A DNA stretch of 6,857 nt from Rhizobium sp. Q54 (lineage in GTDB: Bacteria; Pseudomonadota; Alphaproteobacteria; SMXS01), in NCBI GenBank assembly GCA_945872035.1, contig CAMBYA010000129.1:1-6857 (forward strand), given 5' to 3'. The position numbers and the translations under genes are program-made. Numbering within the stretch: the stretch's first letter is position 1; each line of letters starts with the position of its first letter. Shown piece by piece: positions 6,064 to 6,857 of the stretch. Below the pieces are notes generated by a model. That model had not been told where the DNA came from, searched no databases, and was given only the letters and a program-made list of their open reading frames with translations.

Positions 6064-6590
6064 TCCAGGCCGTCGAGCACGCGACGCGCCATCTGGTAGG
6101 AAAAGCCGGCCCTCGCGAAGGCGGCGAGTTCCTTGCGGCGACGGTCATCGTTCGCCGCGGGGACGCCGTACGGTCCGAGCCGCTTGCGCCGGGCGAAGGC
6201 GACCGCCGCGTCGAGGTCGGGATCGCCAGAGTGCTCGGACAGCGACGCGATGGCGTCGGCAGCGACATCGGCGGTCACGCCTTTCGCCAGCAGCGCCGAC
6301 TGGATCATGCGCCGGGGCTTGCCCCGTCGCAGCAGCGAGCCGGCGCGGGCCTGGGCGAAGACCTCGTCATTCAACAGGCCAAGGGCGATAAACCTTTCGG
6401 CGATGGCGTCGATCCATTGCTGGGCCGTGGCCCGGTCGACGCCGTCCGCGAGTCCGCGCCGGTCGACCTTTCGCCAGAGCACGTCCTTGAAGTTTCCAAC
6501 GCTCGATGCGAAGCGGGCCAGATAGTGCGCGGCGGCGCGCTCCAGATAGGCCTCGTTGGCGGGCCGACGCGGCGCGGCGCGGTGTTTCAC
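6060..6590 (-). CDS. recX: Regulatory protein RecX
   Basis: A 176-residue RecX protein, which binds RecA filaments and limits RecA recombinase and co-protease activity. Family landmarks are AYLERAAAHYLARFASS (14-30), NFKDVLWRKV (33-42), ALGLLNDEVFAQ (69-80), RRGKPRRMIQSALLAKGV (88-105), DLDAAVAFARRKRLGPYG (125-142) and KELAAFARAGFSYQMARRVL (153-172). Length and order of motifs are normal. The start is GTG at 6590, chosen because it precedes the conserved N-terminus at the usual distance; no good SD is seen. The frame stays open upstream without an ATG, so a slightly longer N-terminus is possible. No recA gene is adjacent within the window. I saw no alphaproteobacterial LexA box (GTTC-N7-GTTC) upstream. 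The stop overlaps the DUF192 start by 4 bp. Confidence 0.93.
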   Translation of the reverse strand: MKHRAAPRRPANEAYLERAAAHYLARFASSVGNFKDVLWRKVDRRGLADGVDRATAQQWIDAIAERFIALGLLNDEVFAQARAGSLLRRGKPRRMIQSALLAKGVTADVAADAIASLSEHSGDPDLDAAVAFARRKRLGPYGVPAANDDRRRKELAAFARAGFSYQMARRVLDGLE

Positions 6591-6756
6591 GCCCGGCGCA
6601 GGACGGGCCTGCTTCCTCGACTCTTGCCTTTCCAGCGGTTTCCCCTTAAGAACCGGCGCCCTCGCCCATCAGGGGCCGAGTATGGCAAATTTTTGAACCC
6701 GCTGCGCCCGAAAATGAGCTAGGCTCTCGCCGCTCGGAGACGGACGCGAAACGGTG

Positions 6757-6789
6757 GGAACGAGTTGGGCTTTCGGAAGAAAGCGTTCC
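6757..6789 (+). other. Nested stem-loop in the gap right of recX
   Basis: An outer stem GGAACG (6757-6762) with CGTTCC (6784-6789) encloses an inner stem CTTTC (6770-6774) with GAAAG (6779-6783), closed by GGAA, a GNRA-type tetraloop. A competing fold pairs CGGAA (6774-6778) with TTCCG (6786-6790). The surrounding 6591-6857 holds no gene I can support. This could be a leader or small RNA, or chance. The strand is uncertain. Confidence 0.25.
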
Positions 6790-6857
6790 GTTACGACTGA
6801 CACGACGGATCTAGGAAGACCGATACAGCCGAATATGCTGACACCATTACCGACGGA

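Noticed and set aside
6835..6857. Possible plus-strand gene start (ATG CTG ACA CCA) at the right edge
   Set aside because: Only 7 codons are visible and the nearest AGGA is about 17 nt upstream, too far for a convincing SD. It cannot be judged without sequence beyond the window.

Overview
This is a high-GC window in which every supportable gene lies on the minus strand, so it is read here from right to left. The best clue to origin is a small NDUFS4/ETC-type complex I accessory subunit, a family typical of Alphaproteobacteria and mitochondria. RecX, a DUF192 protein, a GcvR-like double-ACT protein and two CCA-encoding tRNA genes fit a chromosomal segment of a free-living alphaproteobacterium, possibly Rhodospirillales-like. 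The species cannot be named from this sequence.

Right part (about 5554-6857): a 267-bp gap with no convincing gene but a compact potential RNA fold, then recX and a secreted DUF192 protein whose reading frames overlap by 4 bp (ATGA).

Centre (1849-5351): a leader of about 200 bp with a candidate promoter, then a two-gene operon, also joined by a 4-bp ATGA overlap. The first gene encodes a 709-residue relative of cyanophycin synthetase. It has a CphA-type N domain and an apparently intact ATP-grasp domain. These are followed by a recognisable but decayed Mur-ligase-like domain, whose P-loop is lost and whose C-terminal part is missing. The second gene encodes a 458-residue PAPS-dependent-type sulfotransferase. 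Together they look like a small pathway that forms an amide or isopeptide bond and may then sulfonate a product. This is the most unusual part of the window.

Left-centre (744-1824): a candidate promoter, tRNA-Pro(TGG), the complex I subunit gene, tRNA-Arg(TCT) and the double-ACT gene. The gaps are only about 10-21 bp, so the two mRNA genes are probably co-transcribed with the tRNAs and released by tRNA processing.

Left edge (1-680): the N-terminal 176 residues of a TonB-dependent siderophore receptor (Fiu-like), cut by the window edge. Upstream of it are a Fur-like inverted repeat, a possible sigma-70 promoter and a 14-bp perfect palindrome in the leader, which suggests iron-responsive control.
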